Source: Arthrobacter crusticola (lineage in GTDB: Bacteria; Actinomycetota; Actinomycetes; Actinomycetales; Micrococcaceae). Taken from it: 64,000 nucleotides of DNA. The position numbers and the translations under genes are program-made. This document shows, in pieces, positions 25,561 through 32,719 of the stretch. Each line of letters starts with the position of its first letter. The stretch's first letter is position 1. A model generated the notes under the pieces. That model worked only from the letters and a program-made list of their open reading frames with translations. It made no database searches and was not told the DNA's origin. The stretch covers positions 310,001-374,000 of the forward strand of contig NZ_SMTK01000004.1 in the NCBI RefSeq assembly GCF_004357995.1. The letters run 5' to 3'.

Positions 25561-27510
25561 TCAGCGGCGGGCAGCGAGTGCCGCGGCGATGCCGGGCAGG
25601 CACTCCTCGTTCTGCAGGGAGGTGGTGTCCCCCAGCGGGCTGCCCTCGTACAGTTCGGACAGCACGCGGCGCAGGATCTTTCCCGAGCGCGTCTTGGGCA
25701 CGTCCTTCACCACGACGACGGCGGCGGGCCGGGCAACCGGGCCGATCCGGGCCGCGACGTGCCGGCGCAGCGTTTCCTCGATGCCGGCCGTACCGGACGC
25801 GCCGGGCGCGGGCACTACGAAGGCGGCGATAGCGTGGCCGGTGATTGGGTCGGCCACCGGGCAGACCCCGGCCTCGCCGACCAGCGGATGGGCGACGAGG
25901 GCCGACTCGATCTCGATCGTCGAGAGCCGGTGCCCGGAGACGTTGATGACGTCATCGACCCGGCCCAGGATCCAGGTGTCGCCGTCGTCGTCGTAGCGGG
26001 CGCCGTCCCCGGACAGGAACCAGCCCTGGCGGGCGAATGTGCGCCAGTAGGAGTCCAGGTAGCGGCGCGGGTCACCCCATGCCGTGCGGGCGATCGCAGG
26101 GCCGGGACGGTCCACGACCAGCAGCCCGGGCACGCCGGCGGGCACGGTGACGCCCTGGTCGTCGACGATGCGGGTGCCGACGCCGGGCAGGGCCCGGGCG
26201 GCGCACCCGGGCTTGAAGGCGGAGTCCGACGGGCTCGGGGAGAGGACGGCGGCACCGGTCTCGGACTGCCACCAGGTGTCGACCACCGGCACCGTGCCGC
26301 GGCCGAGCCGGTCCCGGAACCAGTGCCACGCCGCCGGGTTGACGGCCTCACCGACGGTGCCGAGGACGCGGATGCTCGAGAGGTCGTAGGAGTCCGGGAC
26401 GCCTTCGGGGAACCAGGAGCGAAGGGCGCGCACCAGTGTGGGCGCGGTGTAGTAGCTGGTGACCCGGTAGCGGTCGATGATCTCGAAGTGCCGGCCCGGG
26501 TGCGGGGTGTCCGGTGTCCCCTCGAAGAGGACCTGCGTGGCGCCGTTGGACAGCGGCCCGTACAGCACGTAGGTGTGGGCCGTCACCCAGGCGAGGTCCG
26601 CGGTGCACCAGTGGACCTCGCCGTCCCGCCGCACACCGTCCGGCGGGCCGAAGAGGTGCTGGAAGCTCCAGGACGCCTGGGTCAGGTAGCCTCCCGAGGT
26701 GTGGAGCAGCCCCTTGGGCCGGCCGGTGGTGCCCGAGGTGTACAGAATGAACAGCGGGGTTTCGGCGTCGAACGCCTCGGGGGAATGCTCCGGCGAAGCG
26801 GCCGCGAGGGCCTCGTGCCAGTCGACGTCGCGTCCGGCGGTCCAGGCGATGTCCGAGCCGGTGCGCCGGACCACGAGCACGGAGTCGAGGCCTGTGATTC
26901 CTTCGACCGCGGTATCGGCGATGTCCTTGACCGGGACGGCGGTTCCCCTCCGGAACTGGCCGTCGCTGGTGATGAGCAGTTTCGCCCCGGTGTCCTGCAC
27001 CCGGAAGCGCAGGGCCTCGGCGGAGAACCCGCCGAAGACGAGGGAGTGGACCGCACCGATCCGGGCGCAGGCGAGGGCGGCGACGACCGTCTCGACGAGC
27101 ACGGGCAGGTAGATCACCACCCGGTCCCCCTTGCCGATGCCCAGGGCCAGCAGGGCGTTCGCCGCCCGGCTTACCTCCTCGAGCAGTTCGGCGTAGGAGA
27201 CGCTCCGGCGGTCGCCCGGCTCGCCCTCGAAATGGATTGCCGTCCGCGCACCGTGGCCGGCGGCAACATGCCGGTCGACGCAGTTGGCGGCGACATTGAG
27301 GCGACCGCCGGAGAACCACTCGATCCGCGGCACCGAGAGCCCGCCGTCCGGGCCCGGCCGGGCACGCTCGAAGGTGTGAGCCGTGTGCCAGCCCGCCTCC
27401 CAGTGCAGGCGCCGGGCCTGCTCCTCCCAGAAGCGGATGCGGTCGGTGTCGAGATCCAGATCGAGATCCGGGTCCGCCGCCGCGACGGCACGGGGATCGA
27501 TCGCGCTCAC
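25561..27510 (-). CDS. acs: Acetyl-CoA synthetase (acetate-CoA ligase)
   Basis: A 649-residue AMP-forming ligase, the usual Acs length. Motifs run YTSGTTGRPKGLLHTSGGYL, WCTADLAWVTAHTYVLYGPL, VDTWWQSETG (with the Trp that limits the pocket to acetate), RVDDVINVSGHRLST and PKTRSGKILRR, which carries the regulatory acetylation lysine. The GTG at 27510 overlaps the ssuC stop (GTGA), so it is coupled to the sulfonate transporter operon and falls under its SAM riboswitch. That is an unusual home for acs. A plausible reason is recycling of acetate released by O-acetylserine and O-acetylhomoserine sulfhydrylation (inference). Confidence 0.93.
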   Translation of the reverse strand: MSAIDPRAVAAADPDLDLDLDTDRIRFWEEQARRLHWEAGWHTAHTFERARPGPDGGLSVPRIEWFSGGRLNVAANCVDRHVAAGHGARTAIHFEGEPGDRRSVSYAELLEEVSRAANALLALGIGKGDRVVIYLPVLVETVVAALACARIGAVHSLVFGGFSAEALRFRVQDTGAKLLITSDGQFRRGTAVPVKDIADTAVEGITGLDSVLVVRRTGSDIAWTAGRDVDWHEALAAASPEHSPEAFDAETPLFILYTSGTTGRPKGLLHTSGGYLTQASWSFQHLFGPPDGVRRDGEVHWCTADLAWVTAHTYVLYGPLSNGATQVLFEGTPDTPHPGRHFEIIDRYRVTSYYTAPTLVRALRSWFPEGVPDSYDLSSIRVLGTVGEAVNPAAWHWFRDRLGRGTVPVVDTWWQSETGAAVLSPSPSDSAFKPGCAARALPGVGTRIVDDQGVTVPAGVPGLLVVDRPGPAIARTAWGDPRRYLDSYWRTFARQGWFLSGDGARYDDDGDTWILGRVDDVINVSGHRLSTIEIESALVAHPLVGEAGVCPVADPITGHAIAAFVVPAPGASGTAGIEETLRRHVAARIGPVARPAAVVVVKDVPKTRSGKILRRVLSELYEGSPLGDTTSLQNEECLPGIAAALAARR

Positions 27511-28322
27511 GCCCACCGCCGCACCGCCCAGCGCTGGGCGAGGCCCAGGAGGGCGTCGGTGGTCTTGCCGAGGACCGCGAGGAGCACAATGGCCAGGAAG
27601 ATCCGATCCACCCTGCCGTTGTTCTGCGAATCGCTCAACAGCCAACCCAGGCCCATGGAGGCCGCGATGAGTTCGGCGGCGACGAGGAACAGCCAGGACT
27701 GGGCCAGGGCAAGTCGCAGTCCGGAGAACACCGCCGGGATGATGGCGGGCAGCTGGACGGTGGTGAGGAGCCGTAACCCGGTGAGTCCGAAGGCCCGGCC
27801 CGCCTCGACGAGGTTCCGGTCGACGTGGCGCAGCGCGAGGGACACCGTCGTGAAGACCGGGAAGAACGCCCCTATCAGGATCAGCGTGACCTTCGAGTCC
27901 TCGTTAATGCCGATCCACAGGATCAGCAGGGGAACCCAGGCCAGCGACGGGACCGCGCGCACGGCGCCGATCGTGGGCCCGAGGAGGGCATCCGCCGTGC
28001 GCGAGAGCCCCAGCACCGCCCCCGCGGTCAGGCCCAGCGCCCCTCCGGCGGCGAAGCCCAGCAGGACGCGCTGGGTGCTGATGCCGAGGTGGACGCCGAG
28101 CTCGCCGCGCTCGAGAAGTTCGGCCCCGGCGGCCGCGACGGCGCCCGGCGGGGGAAGCTGGACGGCGGTGAAAGCACCCGTCGCCGAACTGACCTGCCAG
28201 GCCCCGAGCAGCAGCGCGGGAACGATCAGCCCCAGCAGGGTAGTCCGCACCCGCCGGCCGGTGCCGGTGCCGCGGCTCCTTGACCGCGCCGGTACCGCCG
28301 CCGGCGTGGTGGGCGCTGTCAT
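27507..28322 (-). CDS. ssuC: Sulfonate/taurine-type ABC transporter permease
   Basis: A 271-residue permease of the SsuC/TauC family with about six membrane segments. The cytoplasmic docking loop reads NLVEAGRAFGLTGLRLL, and LPAIIPAVFSGLRLALAQSW is the standard following block. It overlaps ssuA by ATGA and acs by GTGA. It forms the membrane part of an importer for aliphatic sulfonates, sulfate esters or related organosulfur compounds. Confidence 0.9.
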   Translation of the reverse strand: MTAPTTPAAVPARSRSRGTGTGRRVRTTLLGLIVPALLLGAWQVSSATGAFTAVQLPPPGAVAAAGAELLERGELGVHLGISTQRVLLGFAAGGALGLTAGAVLGLSRTADALLGPTIGAVRAVPSLAWVPLLILWIGINEDSKVTLILIGAFFPVFTTVSLALRHVDRNLVEAGRAFGLTGLRLLTTVQLPAIIPAVFSGLRLALAQSWLFLVAAELIAASMGLGWLLSDSQNNGRVDRIFLAIVLLAVLGKTTDALLGLAQRWAVRRWA

Positions 28323-29356
28323 GAGGAAGCCCCGACGGCGGAGGCGTCGGCCTTCTTCACCAGCGAGTCATCGAACAGGGAGTCCAGGGCCGAGTCGACC
28401 TGGTCCTGGGAGCTGACATCCCCCGACTCGACGAAGACCGGGCCGATCTTTTCGAGGACCTCCCGCTGGGCGTCCCCGGGCACCGGATCCACGTCAAGGT
28501 TGGTCCGCTCGAGGATCACGGAGTTGGCGACCGCCGGGTCGATCGCGGCGACCTCCGCGAGGATCGCCGCCGTGTCCTCGGGGTTGTCCGAGGCCCATTC
28601 GCGGGCCTTTTCGTAGGCGTTCACGACGGTCTGGGCGACGTCGGGCTTTTCCTCGAGGAAGCTCTCGGTGGCGTTGAGGAACCCATAGCTGTTGAAATCG
28701 ATGTTCCGGTAGAACAGCTCGGCGCCGTCCTGTTCGGCCGCCGCCATGATGGGGTCGAGTCCGGACCACGCGTCCACGGCGCCGTTGGCGAGGGCCGCCC
28801 GGCCATCGGCGTGCTGGAGGTTCTGCACCGTCACCTCGGCGGGATCGACTCCCGCGGATTCGAGGGCCTGAAGCAGGAAGAAGTAGGGGTCCGTGCCCTT
28901 GGTGGCCGCGACCGACTTGCCGCGAAGGTCCTCCACCGCGGTGATTCCCGAATCGGGGGAGGCGACGAGTGCCGCCCACTCCGGCTGCGAGTAGATCTCG
29001 ATGGTCTTGATCGGCGAACCGTTGGAGCGTGCCAGCAGCGCCGCCGACCCCGCGGTGGATCCGACGTCGATCGCCCCGGCCCGCAGGGCCTCGTTGGCCT
29101 TGTTCGAGCCGGCGGACTGGACCCAGTTCACCGTGATGTCCTGGTCGGCGAGCTCCTCCTCAAGCCAGCCCTGTTCCTTGATCACGAGGCTCAGTGGATT
29201 GTAGGTCGCGAAGTCGATGTTCAGCGTGCCGCCTGTCGTGGCGGCCTCGGCTGCGTTGTTGCCGGTGGAGGTGTTCTCCCCGGCCATGCACCCGCTCAGT
29301 CCCAATGACAGGGCTGCGGCAACGGAGGCGGTGCGGAGAAGGGTAAGGCGGGTCAT
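28319..29356 (-). CDS. ssuA: Aliphatic sulfonate-binding lipoprotein
   Basis: A 345-residue NMT1/SsuA-type binding protein. The signal peptide ends with the lipobox LGLSGC (Cys23). The mature protein begins LNIDFATYNPLSLVIKEQGW and has ALRAGAIDVGSTAGSAALLA, DLRGKSVAATKGTDPYFFLL and VDAWSGLDPIMAAAE, typical of sulfonate/taurine-binding proteins. The ATG at 29356 with AAGGA was chosen. A 199-base gap separates it from ssuB, so it may have some independent expression. Substrate is inferred from family and riboswitch context. Confidence 0.9.
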   Translation of the reverse strand: MTRLTLLRTASVAAALSLGLSGCMAGENTSTGNNAAEAATTGGTLNIDFATYNPLSLVIKEQGWLEEELADQDITVNWVQSAGSNKANEALRAGAIDVGSTAGSAALLARSNGSPIKTIEIYSQPEWAALVASPDSGITAVEDLRGKSVAATKGTDPYFFLLQALESAGVDPAEVTVQNLQHADGRAALANGAVDAWSGLDPIMAAAEQDGAELFYRNIDFNSYGFLNATESFLEEKPDVAQTVVNAYEKAREWASDNPEDTAAILAEVAAIDPAVANSVILERTNLDVDPVPGDAQREVLEKIGPVFVESGDVSSQDQVDSALDSLFDDSLVKKADASAVGASS

Positions 29357-29555
29357 GCAGTTCCTTCGGTGGGTGCGGAATGGGGGAGCGGAGAAGTGCG
29401 GCATAGAGCCGTAGGAGGGTGCGGCCTGAGGAGGGTATGGCTGAAGCGGGGTACGGCAGGGCGGGGGTGCGCTGAGAAGTGTAGGGCGGAACCGGAGGGG
29501 AACCTTAGGCGGGCGGGTCAGCCCGTCCGATCAGCCCTTCCGGTCAGCCTGGCAA

Positions 29556-30368
29556 TCAGTGCGCGGCGACGCCGAGCAGGGCGAGCAGGTTCCGGCGCAG
29601 CTCGGCCAGTTCGCGGGAGCTGCGGTCACGGGGCCGGGCCCCGGGGACGGGAATCAGGTCCTTCACCGTCGACCCCGGCCCATCGCCGCTGCTGCCGAGC
29701 ACAAGGATGCGGTCGGCGAGCTGGAGCGCTTCGTCGACGTCATGGGTCACCAGCAGCACCGTTGTGGGCTGCGCCGCGTGGATCTCGAGGAGCAGGTCCT
29801 GCATCTTGAGGCGGGTCAGCGCGTCGAGGGCGCCGAAGGGTTCATCGAGCAGCAGGACGCCGGGGGTGCGGGCCAGGGCGCGCGCGAGCGAGGCCCGCTG
29901 CGCCATTCCCCCGGAGACCTCCCGGGGGCGGTGCTTCGCGAAGCGGTCGAGGCCGACGAGTTTCAGCAGTTCGGCGACCTTGGCCTTGCCGGCGCTTGCA
30001 CTCGAGGACTTGGGCAGGCCGATGGCGACATTGGCCTGCAGCGTGTGCCAGGGCAGCAGTCGGGGTTCCTGGAAGGCAACGGCGCAGCGCTCGTCGATGC
30101 CGCGGACTTCGGTGCCGTCGATCAGCACGCTGCCCGCGTCGGGGGTGTCGAGGCCCGCCGCAGCACGCAGGAGCGTCGATTTCCCGCAGCCGCTGGTGCC
30201 GAGGATTGCGAGGACTTCACCGGGCCGGATGTCCACGGTGACGTCCCGCAGCACCACCCGCCGGTCGCTTGAGGTGCCGAAACTGCGCCCCAGGCGGCTG
30301 AAGCTCACCTCAAGGGGCGGCCTGCGGCGCGGGTCGGCGGTTGTCGAAGATGCCAGAACAGCAGTCAT
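29556..30368 (-). CDS. ssuB: Sulfonate/nitrate/taurine ABC transporter ATP-binding protein
   Basis: A 270-residue ATPase with Walker A LGTSGCGKST (56-65), signature VSGGMAQRASLARALA, Walker B VLLLDEPFGALD and the switch His in LLVTHDVDE. The ATG at 30368 has GGAG 6 bases upstream, adjacent to the riboswitch P1 stem; the in-frame GTG further up lies inside the riboswitch and is rejected. It is the first gene of ssuB-ssuA-ssuC-acs. No SsuD or TauD oxygenase is present in this operon. Confidence 0.92.
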   Translation of the reverse strand: MTAVLASSTTADPRRRPPLEVSFSRLGRSFGTSSDRRVVLRDVTVDIRPGEVLAILGTSGCGKSTLLRAAAGLDTPDAGSVLIDGTEVRGIDERCAVAFQEPRLLPWHTLQANVAIGLPKSSSASAGKAKVAELLKLVGLDRFAKHRPREVSGGMAQRASLARALARTPGVLLLDEPFGALDALTRLKMQDLLLEIHAAQPTTVLLVTHDVDEALQLADRILVLGSSGDGPGSTVKDLIPVPGARPRDRSSRELAELRRNLLALLGVAAH

Positions 30369-30376
30369 AGAAGTCT

Positions 30377-30541
30377 CCATCGATCCTGGCAGTAGCACCC
30401 TACGGATCAGGCCCTAGCCCGGCGCCCTTCGGCGCCCGGCACCCGCGGCCTGCTCCTCGTTATTGCCCGGTATCAGGGGGATACGGACAACCAGGGTTGC
30501 TGCGGCTTCATCGATCCAGGTCTCTCAGCCGCTCGGGATGG
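30377..30541 (-). promoter_or_regulatory. SAM-I (S-box) riboswitch upstream of ssuB, with enlarged arm
   Basis: On the minus strand the core is CCATCCCGAGCGGCTGAGAG, ACCTGGATCGATGAAGCC, GCAGCAACC and, far downstream, GGTGCTACTGCCAGGAT followed by CGATGGAG. P1 is CCATC with GATGG, as in the copy at 24145-24243. The arm between GCAGCAACC and GGTGCTA is about 100 bases against about 30 in the other copy, and includes a GC-rich hairpin near 30421-30437. GATGGAG merges with the ssuB ribosome-binding site, again implying translational control. Confidence 0.85.
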
Positions 30542-30678
30542 TCAAGCACCACTAAACGCCCATCCCTTCGAAGGCGGCAAATCTTCCCCGTAATAAACAG
30601 ACACGCGCCGGTCCCCTTGACGGCTCCCGCACCGTGGGGGGTCGCATAGGCTTGAGGCCACGGAAGGGAAGGACAACG

Positions 30679-31095
30679 GTGAAGCACTCCAATGATCCCG
30701 CGGTGATCCGGCGGCTCCTGAGCGGGCCGGGCCGGTGGGCCGTCGTCGGTCTCTCCAACAATCCCCGGCGGGTGGCGCTGGGGGTCTCCCGGTTCCTGAT
30801 GGACCGGTTGGACAAGGAGATCGTGCCGGTCAGCCTCAAGGGCGACGACGTGCACGGCCAGAAGGGCTATCGAACCCTCGGCGAGGTTCCCGGGTCGATC
30901 GACGTCGTCGACTGCTTCGTGAACTCGACCCGGGTCGGCGCCGTGGTGGACCAGGCGATCGCCGTCGGGGCCAAGGCGGTGTGGCTGCAGCAGGGTGTCA
31001 TCGACGAGGCGGCCGCGCAGCGCGCCAAGGACGCCGGGCTCGACGTCGTGATGGACACCTGCCCGGTCACCGAGAGTCCCCGCTTCGGTCTGTGA
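30679..31095 (+). CDS. CoA-binding domain protein (YccU-like), second copy
   Basis: A 138-residue Rossmann-fold CoA_binding protein. Visible blocks are WAVVGLSNNPRRVALGVSRF, VPVSLKGDDVHGQKGYRTLG, VDVVDCFVNSTR-like IDVVDCFVNSTRV, AVWLQQGVIDEAAA and LDVVMDTCPVTE. It is a distant paralogue of the protein at 21107-21601. The GTG at 30679 has AAGGA close upstream. It is divergent from the second SAM-riboswitch operon. The function is unknown; binding CoA or a related nucleotide is the family expectation. Confidence 0.82.
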   Translation: MKHSNDPAVIRRLLSGPGRWAVVGLSNNPRRVALGVSRFLMDRLDKEIVPVSLKGDDVHGQKGYRTLGEVPGSIDVVDCFVNSTRVGAVVDQAIAVGAKAVWLQQGVIDEAAAQRAKDAGLDVVMDTCPVTESPRFGL

Positions 31096-31104
31096 CGGGG
31101 CGGC

Positions 31105-31932
31105 TCACATGCGCTGGTAGCGCGAGCGGACCATCAGGAACAGCCCGTAACAGATCAGGCCGACGGCGACGGCGCCCAGGATCCAGATGCCGAACGGCTG
31201 CCCGGCGAGGGTTTTCAGGGCTCCGTCCAGCCCGGTCGACTCCTCCGGATTGTTCCGGACGGTCGCCAGAATGAGCAGGAAACCGAGAACCGCGAGGGCG
31301 ATGCCCTTGGCGACATAACCTACCCGACCCAGGGTGACGACCGCCGAACCGGCCTCGCCGGAGGGAAGCCGGGAGAGGTTCTTCTTGAACTTCCTGGTAA
31401 TCCCGCTGTAGACGAAGTAGCCGGCGGTGGCGAGCAGGCCCAACCCGATGGCGATCAACAGGGCCGCGCCGGCGGGGTGGGACATCACGGACGCGGTGGC
31501 CGACTGGGTCGACTGTCCGCTGTCACTCGTCCCGCCGAGGGCGTAGCGCCCAAAAGCGGCGCCGAGCGCCGCATACACAACCGCCGTCCCGCCGGACTTC
31601 AGCCGCTCCTTGGTCCGTTCATTGCCGCTGGCCTGTTTCGCGCCGAAGAAGACCTCACTGAGCATGAACAGCGCCAGTGCGATACAGCCCAGAAAGCAGG
31701 CCCACAGGAGGATCCTGCCCCCCGGCCCGCCCGCCAGCTGCTGCAGCGCCCCGCTTTGGTCGGCCTTGCCCGATCCACCGGTGGCGATCCGCAGGGCGAT
31801 AATGCCGATCAGCAGGTGAAGCAGCCCCGCCGCGATGTAACCGGCACGCGCGGCCAGCTGAAACCCTTTTGAGTCGGCAACGTCCTCGGCGGCGTCGGCC
31901 GCCTTGGTTGCCTGGCGTTTTGCCTCGCCCAT
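31105..31932 (-). CDS. DUF1206 membrane protein
   Basis: A 275-residue integral membrane protein with three repeats of a two-helix DUF1206 unit. Repeats begin near residues 26 (AARAGYIAAGLLHLLIGIIA), 113 (GTAVVYAALGAAFGRYALGG) and 201 (LGRVGYVAKGIALAVLGFLL). The start at 31932 has GGAGG in front and is followed by the short acidic/Ala tail common in the family; a longer upstream frame has no support. The role is not known. It converges with the CoA-binding gene and diverges from the DUF1990 gene. Confidence 0.85.
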   Translation of the reverse strand: MGEAKRQATKAADAAEDVADSKGFQLAARAGYIAAGLLHLLIGIIALRIATGGSGKADQSGALQQLAGGPGGRILLWACFLGCIALALFMLSEVFFGAKQASGNERTKERLKSGGTAVVYAALGAAFGRYALGGTSDSGQSTQSATASVMSHPAGAALLIAIGLGLLATAGYFVYSGITRKFKKNLSRLPSGEAGSAVVTLGRVGYVAKGIALAVLGFLLILATVRNNPEESTGLDGALKTLAGQPFGIWILGAVAVGLICYGLFLMVRSRYQRM

Positions 31933-32076
31933 GATTTCCTCCTGCGCCGGTGTGTGGCACCATCCTCCCACTTTTGCGGGCCTCCGGCGGTGCCGGTTGA
32001 GGAGGACTTGGAACCGGCTACGCTCGAAGCAGCGGCTCCCTCCGGCGGGGCCGGACGGCGGGTGGGAGAGGGGCGG

Positions 32077-32643
32077 ATGGACGGGTTGAGCTATGCGGAG
32101 CAGGGCAGCACGGACCGCCCCTTTCCCGAGCCGATGACCGGCGGCTGGCCGGAAGACTACCGGGTGGCGGTGGGGGCGTATCCGCTGGAGGCGGGGGACC
32201 CGGCTGTGGCATTCGAGGCCCTGGCCGAGGGGATCCTTACCTGGGGGCTGCACCGCGGTGCGGGCCTGCGGGTGGACACCACCGCCCCGCGGGCCCTTCC
32301 CGGAGCCGAGGTCAGCACGGCCCTGGGGGTCGGTCCCCTCCGCCTGCCGGCCCCGAGCACGGTGCTGTGGTCCCGGGAGGTGCTCCGCGACGGGTCGGGC
32401 CAGCCGGTGCCGGGTCAGCGGGCAGGGTTCGGCTATGGCACGCGGAAGGGCCACCCGGTGCGCGGCGAGGAGGGGTTCTACGCCGAGCTCACCCCGGACG
32501 GGAAGCTGATCTTCCGGGTGAGTGCCTACAGCGTCCCGGCCTCAGCGTTCTATCGGCTCGGGGCTCCGGCGTTGCGGCTGGTGCAGCGGTATGTCACCGC
32601 CCGGTATGTGCGGGCGGCCCGGAGACTGGCACTCGGGGGTTAA
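32077..32643 (+). CDS. DUF1990 family protein
   Basis: A 188-residue soluble protein of the DUF1990 family. Supporting blocks are WPEDYRVAVGAYPLEAGDPA, AEGILTWGLHRGAGLRV, GQRAGFGYGTRKGHPVRGEE and ELTPDGKLIFRVSAYS, then a C-terminal helix QRYVTARYVRAARRL. The ATG at 32077 follows GGGAGAGGGG. The function is uncharacterised, although the YGT..GHP motif is constant in the family. Confidence 0.82.
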   Translation: MDGLSYAEQGSTDRPFPEPMTGGWPEDYRVAVGAYPLEAGDPAVAFEALAEGILTWGLHRGAGLRVDTTAPRALPGAEVSTALGVGPLRLPAPSTVLWSREVLRDGSGQPVPGQRAGFGYGTRKGHPVRGEEGFYAELTPDGKLIFRVSAYSVPASAFYRLGAPALRLVQRYVTARYVRAARRLALGG

Positions 32644-32648
32644 GCAGG

Positions 32649-32693
32649 GCGGGCCGGGACCGGAGGCGGTGTTCGCCTCCGGTCCCGGCCCGC
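32649..32693. terminator. 20-bp bidirectional terminator between DUF1990 gene and purL
   Basis: A perfect 20-bp inverted repeat (arms 32649-32668 and 32674-32693) with a GTGTT loop lies between convergent stop codons. It has no long T-run, but its stability should stop transcripts from both sides. Confidence 0.8.
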
Positions 32694-32719
32694 GTACTGC
32701 CTTCTAAAGAGCCCTGTCC

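Noticed and set aside
25561-27510. Reading acs as a sulfoacetate- or methylthiopropionate-CoA ligase because of its sulfur operon
   Set aside because: The acetate-pocket motif TWWQSETG and overall length match true acetyl-CoA synthetase, so a different acid substrate is not supported by the sequence.
25516-28416. A 966-codon open frame on the plus strand across acs and ssuC
   Set aside because: It is antisense to two clear genes with complete family motifs and has the Arg/Gly/Val/Asp-rich composition of a high-GC shadow frame.
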